From the NCBI GenBank assembly GCA_029959195.1, contig CP114126.1, positions 1,426,001-1,490,000 on the forward strand: a stretch of DNA of 64,000 nt, in the 5' to 3' direction. The first letter of the stretch is position 1. Each line of letters starts with the position of its first letter. Shown here piece after piece: positions 36,686 to 49,680 of the stretch. A model generated the notes under the pieces. That model searched no databases. It was given only the letters and a program-made list of their open reading frames with translations, and was not told where the DNA came from. The translations under genes and the position numbers were made by a program. Source of the stretch: Dictyophora rubrovolvata. Taxonomy: Eukaryota; Basidiomycota; Agaricomycetes; Phallales; Phallaceae.

Positions 36686-39600
36686 TTATCTGATCATCGA
36701 TCGTTCCGGTATACGAGTTGAATAAGGATAGAGCAGTGAAAGAGCCTGATCCAGTTGCTGCAGTGTGCACAAAAAAATTGAGAATTTATTTTAGAACATG
36801 ACAAACGAAAAATCCACTCACGGAGTCCATGTCGTCTAGCTGTTTTACCGTCCCGGCATACATCTCTCGTATACGTGGGTGAAGTTCTTCAAGATTAATA
36901 GCCGGTCCGAATAAACCATCAACATAGTCCGGTGTCTGAGATCTTATGCTGGAGGTAGGTACACTCCAGCTGACACCTGCATTAAGCTCAATGATAGTGA
37001 TCATATTCGCTACTTCCAAATCGTCCTTCACGATAACCGGACTCCGTCTTCCGCCCAAAGATGGCCCATTACGTGTAGCACGACTCGACACCACAGATGC
37101 TCCACCATGCTGCGTAACAGTCGTAGCGGGAGTTGACGTCGCAGATACAGGCGTCATAGCTTCGTTTGTCGAACTGGAGCCCTCATCAGAGTGCAATGAG
37201 CCTGTTGAGGGTTGTTTTTTGTTCCGCGGGCTATCATTATTATTCTTAGCAGCCGAAGCTGGACGAATTGGAGTGGTACGTCCTGTGCCATTAGCTCCCG
37301 CAGGCGTTCCAGCCCGAGAACTCGACTGAAAATCCGAGTGTTGTTGCTGTCGCTGTGCCAGTGAGCTAGGTATGTTCGGACTGGTGGGGGATCCTCCAGC
37401 AGCTTCTTGATCATCGATTGAATAAGCAGACAAGTCACTAACGCGATGCGATTGCATCATAGCAGGCGATAAACCGTTCCCGGTGGCCAGCTGCTCGAGC
37501 ATTCGGCTTTGCTGTTCTTGAGCTTGAGCCCTGGCAGCCACGACCGCTGCCTTCGAGTCCTTGATACGACTAAGCAGCCTATCAAGGTTATCGCCCAACC
37601 CTTCTTGACGTACAACTCCTTCAAGCCAGTCGTCTTTCTTCTGCTGTTGTGAATACTGCGAGTACCCGATCTGTTTACCCTTGCCCGCTCGCCTCTCCTC
37701 CTCCACAATGTCACTAATGTCATAGGTTTCTCCATCTTGCACGTACGAGTATCGCATCTTGTCACCAGATGCATCAACAGCGGTACTCCTTAAAATCGCA
37801 TTACCAGAAAGTACCACGTCCACACCACGTTCCGAATTCGTCTGAGCAGTTAATATAGCACGCTGTTTCTCACGCGATTCGAGTCTTTGAGCAGCAATAA
37901 GCTGTTGACGGGAGAGTGTGGTTGGCGAAACAGCGCCCTTGGAAGAGGGATGGGCGTGTCCGTTAATATTTTCTCCTCCTCCGTGGGCATTAACATTGGA
38001 CATGACAGTCGACTCTATGTTGACACTATCCTTGTGAGGCAATTGATGCTTCTTTTGAAGCGCGTAGTCATCAAGAGGTGTAGGCTTTGACTTGCCAGTG
38101 TTCCGAAGCCCAATTGCGCGACGTAATATGAATATAGGATCATCTGGACGTATATCTTCAGCAGCATTAAGAAGAAAGGCAGAGTCTGCAGATCGTCGTT
38201 TTTCGCTTGAGCGACGATCGATAGAACGGAAAACAGGAGGGCGAGCAAAAGCGTCGATCACTTTACTTGACGGGTGGAGTTGCCGTTCTGGAGTTCATAA
38301 GAAAAGAACAACAAATATAAAAGCCTCGTCGTCAGTAAATAAACGGGGTGAAAGAATTTACATAAATACCTTGGGAATCAATCACAGCAGCCAATCCGTA
38401 CCGAACTCGTGCTAGACTAACACGTTTAGCAAGCTTATCCTCCACCTCGTCACCTCCATCAACGACACCTTCAGCGATACCAAAGCGTTCTAAGGCAAGC
38501 TCAATCACTTCCGCAACAGTGGTATTTTTAGGGAAATGCAAGATCTTCCGACGTTGACTCTGTGAGACATTGCTGTTAGGGATTGTAGCGCCAGGGGCTC
38601 TATCCCGAAGAGAACTTTTGGGTACAATCGCTTCCGTTTGAGGATCGAAAATCATTTCATCTGGGAGGTCATCAGGGAATATATATACTTGGACAGCAAA
38701 GCGAACGGAGGGTGAGTTGAATCTTTCCGGAGTGATGCTTGTTCCGCTGGCAGTTGTAACTGTTAGCAACGGAGTAGCACCAGCCAATCCAGTTGCATCC
38801 TCGGAATCGTCCATCGACATGCGTAACATGTTATCTTCCTCTTTATTAACGTTATACAACACATTCATATCTTCGTTGGAAGAAATACGATTGAGGTAGA
38901 ATTTGACTGCAGAATCATCCGTAAAATCGTTCATGCTCAATTTCTTAATGGCGGGGTGCAACGACAGATTACTCGAGACCGAGCTGATACTCCCAACGCT
39001 ACTCCGCTTAACCTTTGGAAGCTCCATTTCCGCCGCCTCGACAAGACTCTCAAAAACGCCGAGTGGTTTCTGATCGGGAAGCAAGATCGCGGACTGCCCC
39101 TCGATTTGTTTAATTTCCAAAAAATAATCCGCATCATTCTCGGCAGTTGGCAACCGGAAACGCTGCTTGGCTTGTTTGACAAGATCAGCGGCTGTCGTGG
39201 AGGCGTTAAGGAGTACAGTTTTGAAAGTTGCTTCGGTATGAAGATTTTCACCAGCGAATACACGGATAACGCTAAGCTCGGGAAGAGGACCATGACCGTC
39301 GATGCCGGTTGGCGATATGATGAGAGACCCAGGTCGTCCGCCTTGCGTACGGAAGCCAGGAGTGGCCAAATTGTTGTTATTAGTATTGATAGCGTTACTA
39401 TTATTCGGCATAACAATAGAAGCTGACTGGAGACCATGAGAGGGACCTTCAGGTGTAGTTGAAGGGGAACTTTTAAGATACTGATGGTATAACGCTTGTT
39501 GTTGTAGGTCAATTTGTTGCAATCGTGATATCACAGGTGGGGGATTCGCTGGTGCAGGAGTGGAGGGGCCATTGTTATTATTGGTGATATTACTGAGACC

Positions 39601-41323
39601 ACTGACATTGGGACGACGAGACTCGTTCGAAATGCGTGCGCGATTCGATGATGTCTCTGAAGTCGTTATCGAGTCTTCGGAATTCCGAATATTCTCAATC
39701 CCTCCCTCAGACGATTTATCCTTTTTATCTTTCTTTCTCCCAAATAAGCCTCCAAACATGCTCGTCTTTTTCTTTTCCTTCTCCTTCTTACCACCTTCCT
39801 CTTCTTGAGATGACGAAAGAGCGGGCGAATCCCTTCCTTTCCGCAATTTACCCCCAGAGCTCGATGAGCTTTTGATAGAGTCATTACTAGGCTTCTCTTT
39901 CACAACTGTCAAGGTTGAGGAATCTGATTGAGGGTCTTTCACTTTTGATCTGCGGTTCGAGCTATCGTCCACTTCTTCCCTTGCTCTCCTTGCTTCCTCG
40001 TTCTGTTGTAGCTGTACCTGGCGAGCAGCTTCGCGGGCGATAGACGGTGTGGCAGATATTTTTCTTGTATCTCCTGGAAGAGCAGGATCAATGAGGACCC
40101 GGTTTACCGGAGAGGAAGACGATGGCGTAGTAACAGGAGTCGTGACCGTTTGAGGTGAAAGAGAATCCACATCAACTGCCAGGCGTTCTCTAGAAGACTG
40201 TTGGCGCAAAATAGGAGAAACACCACTTTGCTGTGGTTGTTGAGGCTGCTGTTGTTGCTGGGAAGGGTTAAGTATAATATTAGTAGGCTGAGATTGAGCG
40301 CCGGCAGTATCAACGGGATAAAGGGGTGTAGGATGGTGATTAATTGAGTGAGACGAGTTCGTCACAGGTGATGACGACAAGGGTGACGACAGTGGGGACA
40401 GGGGGGTTGCTGTCGTGGTAGCTGGAGTAATTGGAATGACTCTTGCACGTTCTTGTTCAACGACTGATTTCTCCCAACTTATTCCATCGGGCGGATCCAT
40501 AATATCAGGATCGCCCATTTGAATATCTTCATCGCTGGCATCAGGGTCATCATCATCTTTATAAGATCCTCCATCCCATTCCTCGTCTTCCTCTTCCTCA
40601 GCGTCACCCCACAGGGCAGGGGGATAGTTGAAGACTTGGGAGGTGTTTGTGAAAATTACGGATTTACGGTGAGGTAGTGGATTCAGGGGAGAGCCATTGT
40701 TTCCAGTTCTGATGCCGCGAATTCGGTCTCGGGACGTTTGCACATTTTCCTGGAGTTCTTCTTGTGTTGCGGAAGCAAGCTGGGAAGCAGAGGAGGAAGG
40801 GAGGAAATGGAAATTAAGATTCTCGGTCCAGAGCTTGCACAATAGATAAACTCACGTCAACATTACGATGCTTGTTCAAACGTGCAAGTCGTTCGAAAGG
40901 GGTTTCAATGTTCTCAGCGGGTATATAGCCGACTTCCTGAGTGGTTAGCACACGTACTAACCACCAGTAGCTGTTACTGTCATCCATGAGAAAAAGGCTA
41001 TCGCCCTTGACGACGCTAGCTTGACCCTCGACTGTAGCGGCAAAATTATGGAGGGAATAGACGAGGTCAAAGTCTATTGATTCGTTGGGTATTGAAAGGG
41101 AGGATGAACCGTCGTCGTCGTCCATATATTCACCGTCTCTATCCTCATTAGAAGAATCATCGTCCATCATTGAGTGGTCTTCATCGGAACCGATGACAAT
41201 GGTCTCTTGATGATGCTGGTATCTAATGGAATTGTCGCTATTATCTGTATGTATATCATTTCGTAGGTCAAATGTATCCTGACGATGGGGTCGCCTGGGC
41301 TCTATGACGACCTCGACTGTCAT
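36686..41323 (-). CDS. SH3 and Ras-association domain protein, Bud14/Tea4-like polarity factor
   Basis: Very large protein (about 1,480 residues) of scaffold type. An acidic N-terminal region (DDDSSNEDRDGEYMDDDDG) precedes an SH3 domain reading DLVYSLHNFAATVEGQASVV then KGDSLFLMDDSNSYWWLVRV and VGYIPAENIETPFERLARLN, the pattern of Bud14/Tea4 SH3 domains. A long Ser/Pro/Gln-rich disordered part with a Lys-rich KKEKEKKKTSMFGGLFGRKK patch follows. Then comes a Ras-association fold (VIRVFAGENLHTEATFKTVL, then FRLPTAENDADYFLEIKQIE). A second ubiquitin-like stretch follows (VQVYIFPDDLPDE, then NTTVAEVIELALERFGI). The C-terminal half is again low complexity, ending after an intron with RIPERSMIR. 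SH3 plus RA suggests a polarity or MAPK scaffold that reads Ras/Rho-type GTPases. The exact orthologue is not certain. Confidence 0.8.
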
Positions 41324-41789
41324 TTTGAGAAACGTAGAGAAATGAGAACAAGATAATTAAATTTTGTTTCGGAAGAGATAGGTATAAATTCGAGAAAGAA
41401 AGAGAGAGAGAGAGCGGAAGAAATTATGGAAGGGTATCCCTATATCGCTATATCCTTGGAACAGAAGGAAGGAAACGAGTTTGGTTGCGAGTCTTTTGGG
41501 CGTCTAACGTGCATTGGGTAAGCCGGGTGACAGGAGTCAGTCCTTCTCAACTGGGCCAGACGTTTAGGCTGTTCTTGGGCTGTTCAATTCGGGCACAGTA
41601 CTAGCAGTATTTGTAGTTACGCAGCACATGGTACGAGCACATGGTACGAGTCACCAACGGGGGGGAGGCTGGAGTTGCCCAGAACTTGTCTCATTTCTCA
41701 GTGCGAAGTTTCGAGATTCCTGTTATCAGAGCTATTTTACATCCATGCATTCAAAACGAATCTAAATCCATGGCCACTTGAGATGGGAA
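41324..41789. other. Intergenic upstream of the SH3/RA gene
   Basis: No gene is seen. A short (GA)n microsatellite lies at about 41398-41416, and acacatggtacgagcacatggtacgag forms two direct copies of acatggtacgag near 41625-41650. Confidence 0.5.
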
Positions 41790-44196
<2,407 letters not shown>

Positions 44197-45145
44197 CTGT
44201 ACAAACCTCTAAGGCTTGAGCTTGAGGGCTCAATGAACTCCAGGAGAAACGCATATATATATATGCATCTCAGACCACTAACAAATATCTTTTTCGGTTA
44301 ATCATTTTCCAAGTATGTTTGTAAAGATTTTTTGAGAACGATGTGAATGGCAATTGAAGTGTGTCAGCAAATCAATACCAAGCTCGGAAGCTATGTGCTT
44401 CGAGGAAGAAAAAAGAATAAACAACCATATTTAGCCCTGTTTTCATGTATCTATATCTGAATCGGGCACAATGAAGCTTGTCCATCAGTGCATTAGTTCC
44501 CGCCAAGGGCTCAGGGAGAGGGGGGTGCCAGCACTCCCTATTGCGACATCTACATAGATTATGAAGGTCGTCAACCAAAAAATATCCACGAATGGTATAT
44601 GCGGCAGAAATAACAAGTTTTGCGCAGGCCAATCATTTGAATTGTTGTTCGTTTCTGGCCTCTATTCGCATGCAAACTATATACCGACGCGGCTGTTCCA
44701 TCAAAAAAAACTTCCCCGTCAATATCCACCCATATCTGTGTTCAGGATTGACTGCGCGGCTTAACCCAAAAACGAGGTGTAGGTCATTCAGGTTAGGGTC
44801 GCTTAGTAGTGCAATAAGGTCCCTTGAAATAAATACCAGTTATGATGACCGACCTAGATTTCCCATATATTTGACACATATTATTCACAAGTCGCCGGCC
44901 TGATAGCAATCACCTGATCAATTAAGGGAACTTTGCGTAAAGTCAGTGCATTCGAGGCGGACTCGGTTGGTGAAAGAATGCGATCTCGGAATCCATGAGT
45001 CGTAGGAATGCGGTAAAACGGTAATCGTATCTTCAACCAACCAGATTAACCAAAATGACCTAGTATCAAACTTTGAAACAGCTATGAGTACATATATTTC
45101 TTTAGCCTGTCTTGAAACGACCCCTTAGAAACAAACACTTTCGAC
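44197..45145. other. Gene-poor stretch
   Basis: About 950 bp with no gene I can support. It contains the GMC gene promoter (atatatatatgc at about 44252-44265 may be its TATA region) and several short, unconvincing open frames on both strands. Confidence 0.45.
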
Positions 45146-45717
45146 TCAAACAATGTTGGGGCATGCACCCGTGTTGGGTTCAACTGCAAAGGAGAAAGTG
45201 CCCCCTACAACATTTCCGAGCCCTCCCTAGCATATGGAACAAGTCAAAGAGGCCTGGTGAAGATGGGGATTGAGGAGTTATTTACCGTTGTGCGTTCATC
45301 CATAATAGGAGAGTATCTTCACATCTGCTCTCTGTTGGAGCTCCAACCGTAGTTACGAAATTGTGTGTCGTAAAATCGCCTAAAAACAGTCAGCATTGCT
45401 ACTGATAGTACCGAGTTGATTAATTGAACAAACATCGAGTTCCTCCGGCGACATTGAAGCAGCGGCTCCCGGTGTCGCCTCCGGAAATCTATTTGTAAAA
45501 CAGTGCTAAGCAAAGTACCTCATGTAGAAACAGAATGAGCTTTCCCACCGAATGGTCCTCAATGGTTTCACAGAAGGTAGGGATAAATGACTCGCATGAG
45601 ACAGTCGTGCCGCCTTCGAAACAGGTGAAGTCAATATCTAATTGCGCATAGGCAAAGAGGCTGGCAATAGGAGTTGAAAAACCTAAGTGAGAAAGCTACG
45701 CGGAGAAAAAAATACAT
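45146..45717 (-). CDS. Y3-like glycan-binding secreted protein (possibly decayed)
   Basis: Small Cys-rich secreted lectin-type gene hidden in short exons. The family, known from the Coprinus comatus glycan-binding protein Y3, has a CF(N)xxGGxxC core and a C-terminal GGxFxFxxxPNxGAC segment. Here a leader-like ASLFAYAQ is followed by LDIDFTCFEGGTTVSCESF and IPTFCETIEDHS. A 60-bp intron leads to ISGGDTGSRCFNVAGGTR. A 54-bp intron with a perfect GCTGAC branch site (45368-45421 region) leads to CDFTTHNFVTTVGAP. A last piece reads GGTFSFAVEPNTGACPNIV. All conserved landmarks occur in order. The start exon (taken as ATG at 45717) and the last junction are not resolved, so the gene may be intact with unseen exons or may be decaying. 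Confidence 0.6.
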
Positions 45718-47480
45718 CTTTCAAAGTCGCACCGGTTAATTTTGTAAAACTATAGATTGCGAGTTCGTTCGCCAGCTGTATGCTGCTCGTAAGTTAGTCC
45801 ACTGACCATATTTATTGAGCTAGACAGTACACCCCAGTCTATTCAAGCCCATCCACCTGTCAACTTGAAACAACATTATCAAAGGCACTTCATCGGTCTG
45901 ATTTCGGCCAGAAGACGATTGATCAAGCGGCTATTACCCTTCGGCCATCTGTCATCTGTACCTACGATTCCCGAAGGCAGACTCTTTTTTTTTTTTGATT
46001 CTGTTCTCAAAATTTATTGATAAAAAGGTAGAAGAGCATGTGAGTCAGAAAAGACAAGACGTCATGAATACTTGTCTGCGAGCTGCACCATACTACTACC
46101 AAGTCAAAGTTTGAGGAATGCATGAGAACCTTTTCGCCGACATGGAATTTTAATGATGAAAGAATATTATGAGATTACCCGTGTACAGTTTGTTAAGGAA
46201 TGCCTGAGCATGAGAGTTTCACCGCCCTGCCACTTGTGATTTTATTGTCCGCAGCCATTCGGTATAGTGGCAATTCGATTTTATTAGCAGTCAGGGCTGG
46301 TTGTCAGATGAAACAATTTCGTAACAATGTGAACAAATTTGAGAGAAGACGTATCGCCGCCCCTGAGTCCGGACCCGTTCTTTTTGTTGGGATCTGGTTA
46401 TCCTGGTTGTTAGAACCTTGATTTTCTCGAGTCCTTCGACGCCGCTACCAGTCGACTCAAAACATGCATAAGAAATACCGCCGATGGAGTGAGAACCTAT
46501 CGAGACTAACTCGAACCAGTTCACGGTAACGTGCTCTAGTAGTTTCTCCGTTTCCTCAGACCCCTCGGGCCTCGAGAGACTAGTGATTGACTCAAAGGGA
46601 GTCAGACTTGATCAAGGTTTCCAGAGTTCAGCACAGTCCTTCAAGCATAAATGGTTGACATAGAGTGATGACGATAAACACAAACGAATTGAATTGTCCT
46701 GCAAGTCACTGGGGCTTCAGTTCATGATGCAAACATTCGGTACCATGGATGCCCATAGTTTGTTTTGCTTACCAGCAAATACGATCACGAAATCAAACAT
46801 GTTTTTTTTTTTCAGTGGAGCGCGGCGGCTTCCAACGCTTAAGATTTTATTCTACCTATTGATTGAAAGTCGGACAAGATTTTTCAGGCGCTGACACGCT
46901 GATTTTGAAACACGTCCTTTTTAAATAAGGATCTACGATGAAGGCGAGTAAAATGCGGGCTCTTCGCACTTAGCGGCGTGCAAAAAGGTCCGTTACCCAA
47001 GCGTCGGATACACATGTCCGCCGTCAAGTTCGAGGTGCCTCTTAATCGTTGCCCAATATAACTTCTTGCATCGAGTCATCTCAAGTATAAGAATGTAGCT
47101 TTTACCACAGGTCGAATTTTAATCCACCATTTCCGCACGTCTCCCGCTAAAGAAAAAGTAATGTTAACCAAACTGCACCATGTCGAGGAGTGGAAGATGG
47201 CATCGACATTATAGTCTCTAATTGCCGCCGTGCCGGTCCAATTATAACTATTTATGAGGTAAACTTCGCGCCAAATTTCTGGAGCAGAGTTGGGCGCCTA
47301 GTACTTTTTTCACCTCCCGACAACAACCATCAGGAAATTGCGTCTTGACTAGTTGACTCTTGAACGGACTTTTGACACATTTCTTTTGCATTCAGTTGAA
47401 ATAGTGCGCGCGCTGAAAAAGACGTCATTTGAACACGTTCCACACTGGACTTTTCAACAATTGAAAGCAGTGTGAAAAAA
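45718..47480. other. Gene-poor stretch of 1.76 kb
   Basis: No supported gene. One minus-strand stretch at about 46405-46590 stays open for some 60 codons with coding-like composition (including NWFELVSIGSHSIGGISYAC). A second short open piece near 46200-46270 includes ITSGRAVKLSCSG. Together they might be remnants of one gene. Poly-T runs lie at about 45987 and 46801. The CSTF2 promoter is at the right end. Confidence 0.4.
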
Positions 47481-49236
47481 ATGAGCAAAGTTGTTTTTGG
47501 TAAAGGCTGCGTGTCGTACTCTGTTCATTGGCAACATTTTGCTGAGTGTAATGTTGGATTTTTTTGTTTCTTTTTAGTGGGAAATGTTCCATACAATATG
47601 AATGAGGAAAGTCTAATTGAAATATTCAAAAGAGTCGGAACGGTTGTTGGTTTCAGGTATGTAAACATTTCTCGTCTAGAACCTCTAAATCTCGATCCAA
47701 GCTCCGCGTGCCTTGGTCTCGTTTCGAGAAAAATGACTAATATTGCTCGTAGGCTGGTATTTGATAGAGAAACAGGGAAGCCGCGTGGTTACGGATTTTG
47801 TGAATTCGCAGGTGTTTTATTTTATTTTATTATCGTACCCCTTTATCATACTGAGCGAAAACCTTTTTTTTTTTCAACCTCTTTTATTCTTGACTTTTCG
47901 ATGTCTGACTTGTGGCGATCTAATCCAAATTTCATGAATCAACTACGATCATTTGTGCAATCCAATCCAAATTTTATGAATCAACAACGGCCATTTGTTT
48001 CCTGCACAGATCATGAGACTGCCCTCTCTGCAGTGCGCAATTTAAATAACGTTGACTGTGGTGGTCGTCCACTCCGCATTGACCTCGCGGATTCGGATCC
48101 TTTTTTGGAAGGAAAGACAACCGTGAGAGGTGAGCTGGTTGATAATTCTGGTTCTAGTAAGTAGCTACCCCTTCCTGACCCTAGACACTAAGTTGTTTTT
48201 TTGTTTATGCAGACTGGCGCGAACGGTATCGAGATTCAGATAGAGACAGAGACTATCGACATGGATCTAAAAGCGGACCTCCTTCAGGCAGTGGGGGATC
48301 GACAGACTGGCTTTCTAGCTTACCTCGTGGAACACCCCTCGCACCTGGTCAAAGTTCTATGGATGCCATCTCACAAACAGTCGCGGGTCTTCGTCCAGGT
48401 CAAATGATGGAAACTTTGTCTTCTATGAAGGTTAGTGTTTGTTGTATGGATTCATTGACCATCATTGACCTATTTGTTTTTTTAATATGTATATGCAGGC
48501 CTTTATTCTCGATCACCCAGATAAAGCAAGGATGCTTCTTACAGCCAACCCACAATTAGCTTATGCACTGTTCCAAGCACTTCTTGTTAACCAGATAGTC
48601 GATCCAGCTATACTCCATGTTAGTGTTTTATTCACTTCCTTTTTTGCGAGTCAAAAAATATTAATAATCAGTTATCAGCGTATGATAGCGGCAACCACGG
48701 GATCTGCACCACCCCAGCACGCTCCCCCTGCGGTTCACCCGACACCTTCACCGGCCTCTGCTCTTCCGCCTCATCTTCTTCCCCACCCCCAACCTCCTTA
48801 TCCTCACCAACCGACACCTCCCCTCTACTCAACCCCTCCGCCTCCATCGGCACACCTGGCATATCCTCCACCCCCCTCAAACATTTCTCACTCCCAGGCC
48901 CCTCCTTTCTACCATCATGCACCGCCTCCTCAAGCAGCGTCTGCACCACCGGCCCAGACAACGCCTTCTACTTCGGCAGATACGGCTAATGTCCCGGAAG
49001 CTCAAAGAGTAAGCAACTTTGTTCGATTTTTTAGTATGAGACTGATTAATTTTGTGTAGGCGATGTTGATGCAAATGCTCTCACTTACGGCTGAACAAAT
49101 TAATGCGCTCCCTCCAAATGAAAGACAGGCAATTCAGCAATTAGTAAGTTCTAGACGAACCGAAAGATATGAGTCGGCTTTAATCTCTTTTTTCTTCCAG
49201 AAATCGCAGTTTATGGCATTGGGATCAATCTCCTAA
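47481..49236 (+). CDS. RNA15: Cleavage stimulation factor 64-kDa subunit (CstF64/Rna15)
   Basis: RNA-binding subunit of the pre-mRNA 3'-end processing complex, which recognises G/U-rich downstream elements. One N-terminal RRM: VGNVPYNMNEESLIEIFKRV, RNP1 KPRGYGFCEFA, then NLNNVDCGGRPLRIDLAD. The hinge domain reads METLSSMKAFILDHPDKARM then LLTANPQLAYALFQALLVNQ. A Pro/Gln/His-rich region follows, and the C-terminal domain is AMLMQMLSLTAEQINALPPN ending FMALGSIS. 363 residues by my exon model, with eight introns of 78, 96, 198, 56, 68, 60, 51 and 57 bp. Six of these are multiples of three, and five have no in-frame stop. The 198-bp intron is about three times the local norm. The start at 47481 gives MSKVVFVGNVPYN. 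A GTG a few codons upstream is not needed. Confidence 0.93.
47919..48002 (+). repeat. Two-copy 42-bp tandem duplication inside CSTF2 intron 3
   Basis: Copies at 47919-47960 and 47961-48002 match at 33 of the first 39 positions. If the intron is read through, both copies are in frame (SNPNFMNQLRSFVQ and SNPNFMNQQRPFVS). Four of the six differences in that span are silent third-position changes. Confidence 0.8.
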
Positions 49237-49680
49237 GAGTTGACTACTTTTTTTGAGAATAATTCCTAATTTCCGTTTGTTCTTCACATGCTTATTTTAC
49301 TCTGAAATCTAAATACACATGCTCTTTACTTGATATACTATTAATAGCTTGCGTGGCTGAATCCCAGCTGATGTGACCACTGGTGCGAACAATTCCAAGT
49401 CACGCTGACGCTGGCCACGCAGTCCTCCGTCTTTCTCAACTCTTTCCTCGTTGCGCGGAGCGACAACGAAGGATCAAAGCCACAAAGGCTAGTTGCATTG
49501 GTCCCACTTTCCCCGCTTTGATATTCCAAGGAGCCGATACATTATCCCATTCCAACACATTTCTTTGTATACTTTTTTCTTGGTTGTATTCCGCCCTCTC
49601 GTTCTGCATATCCTATCCATACCTCTCCCTACTATATCTCCCGTCGAAATACAAAAAATAGACCTGGACTCTCGTACAAA
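49237..49680. other. Intergenic between CSTF2 and the MFS gene
   Basis: AT-rich 3' flank on the left. The right part is pyrimidine-rich (about 49550-49640), as often found just upstream of fungal start codons. No other gene is seen. Confidence 0.5.

Noticed and set aside
41398-41416. GA-rich microsatellite as a regulatory element
   Set aside because: A short simple repeat with no positional or sequence support for a function.
44372-44903. Open frames of 86 and 103 codons on opposite strands
   Set aside because: Mutually antisense, with no signal peptide, domain or consistent introns. I compared them by eye with the Y3-like pattern and found no match.
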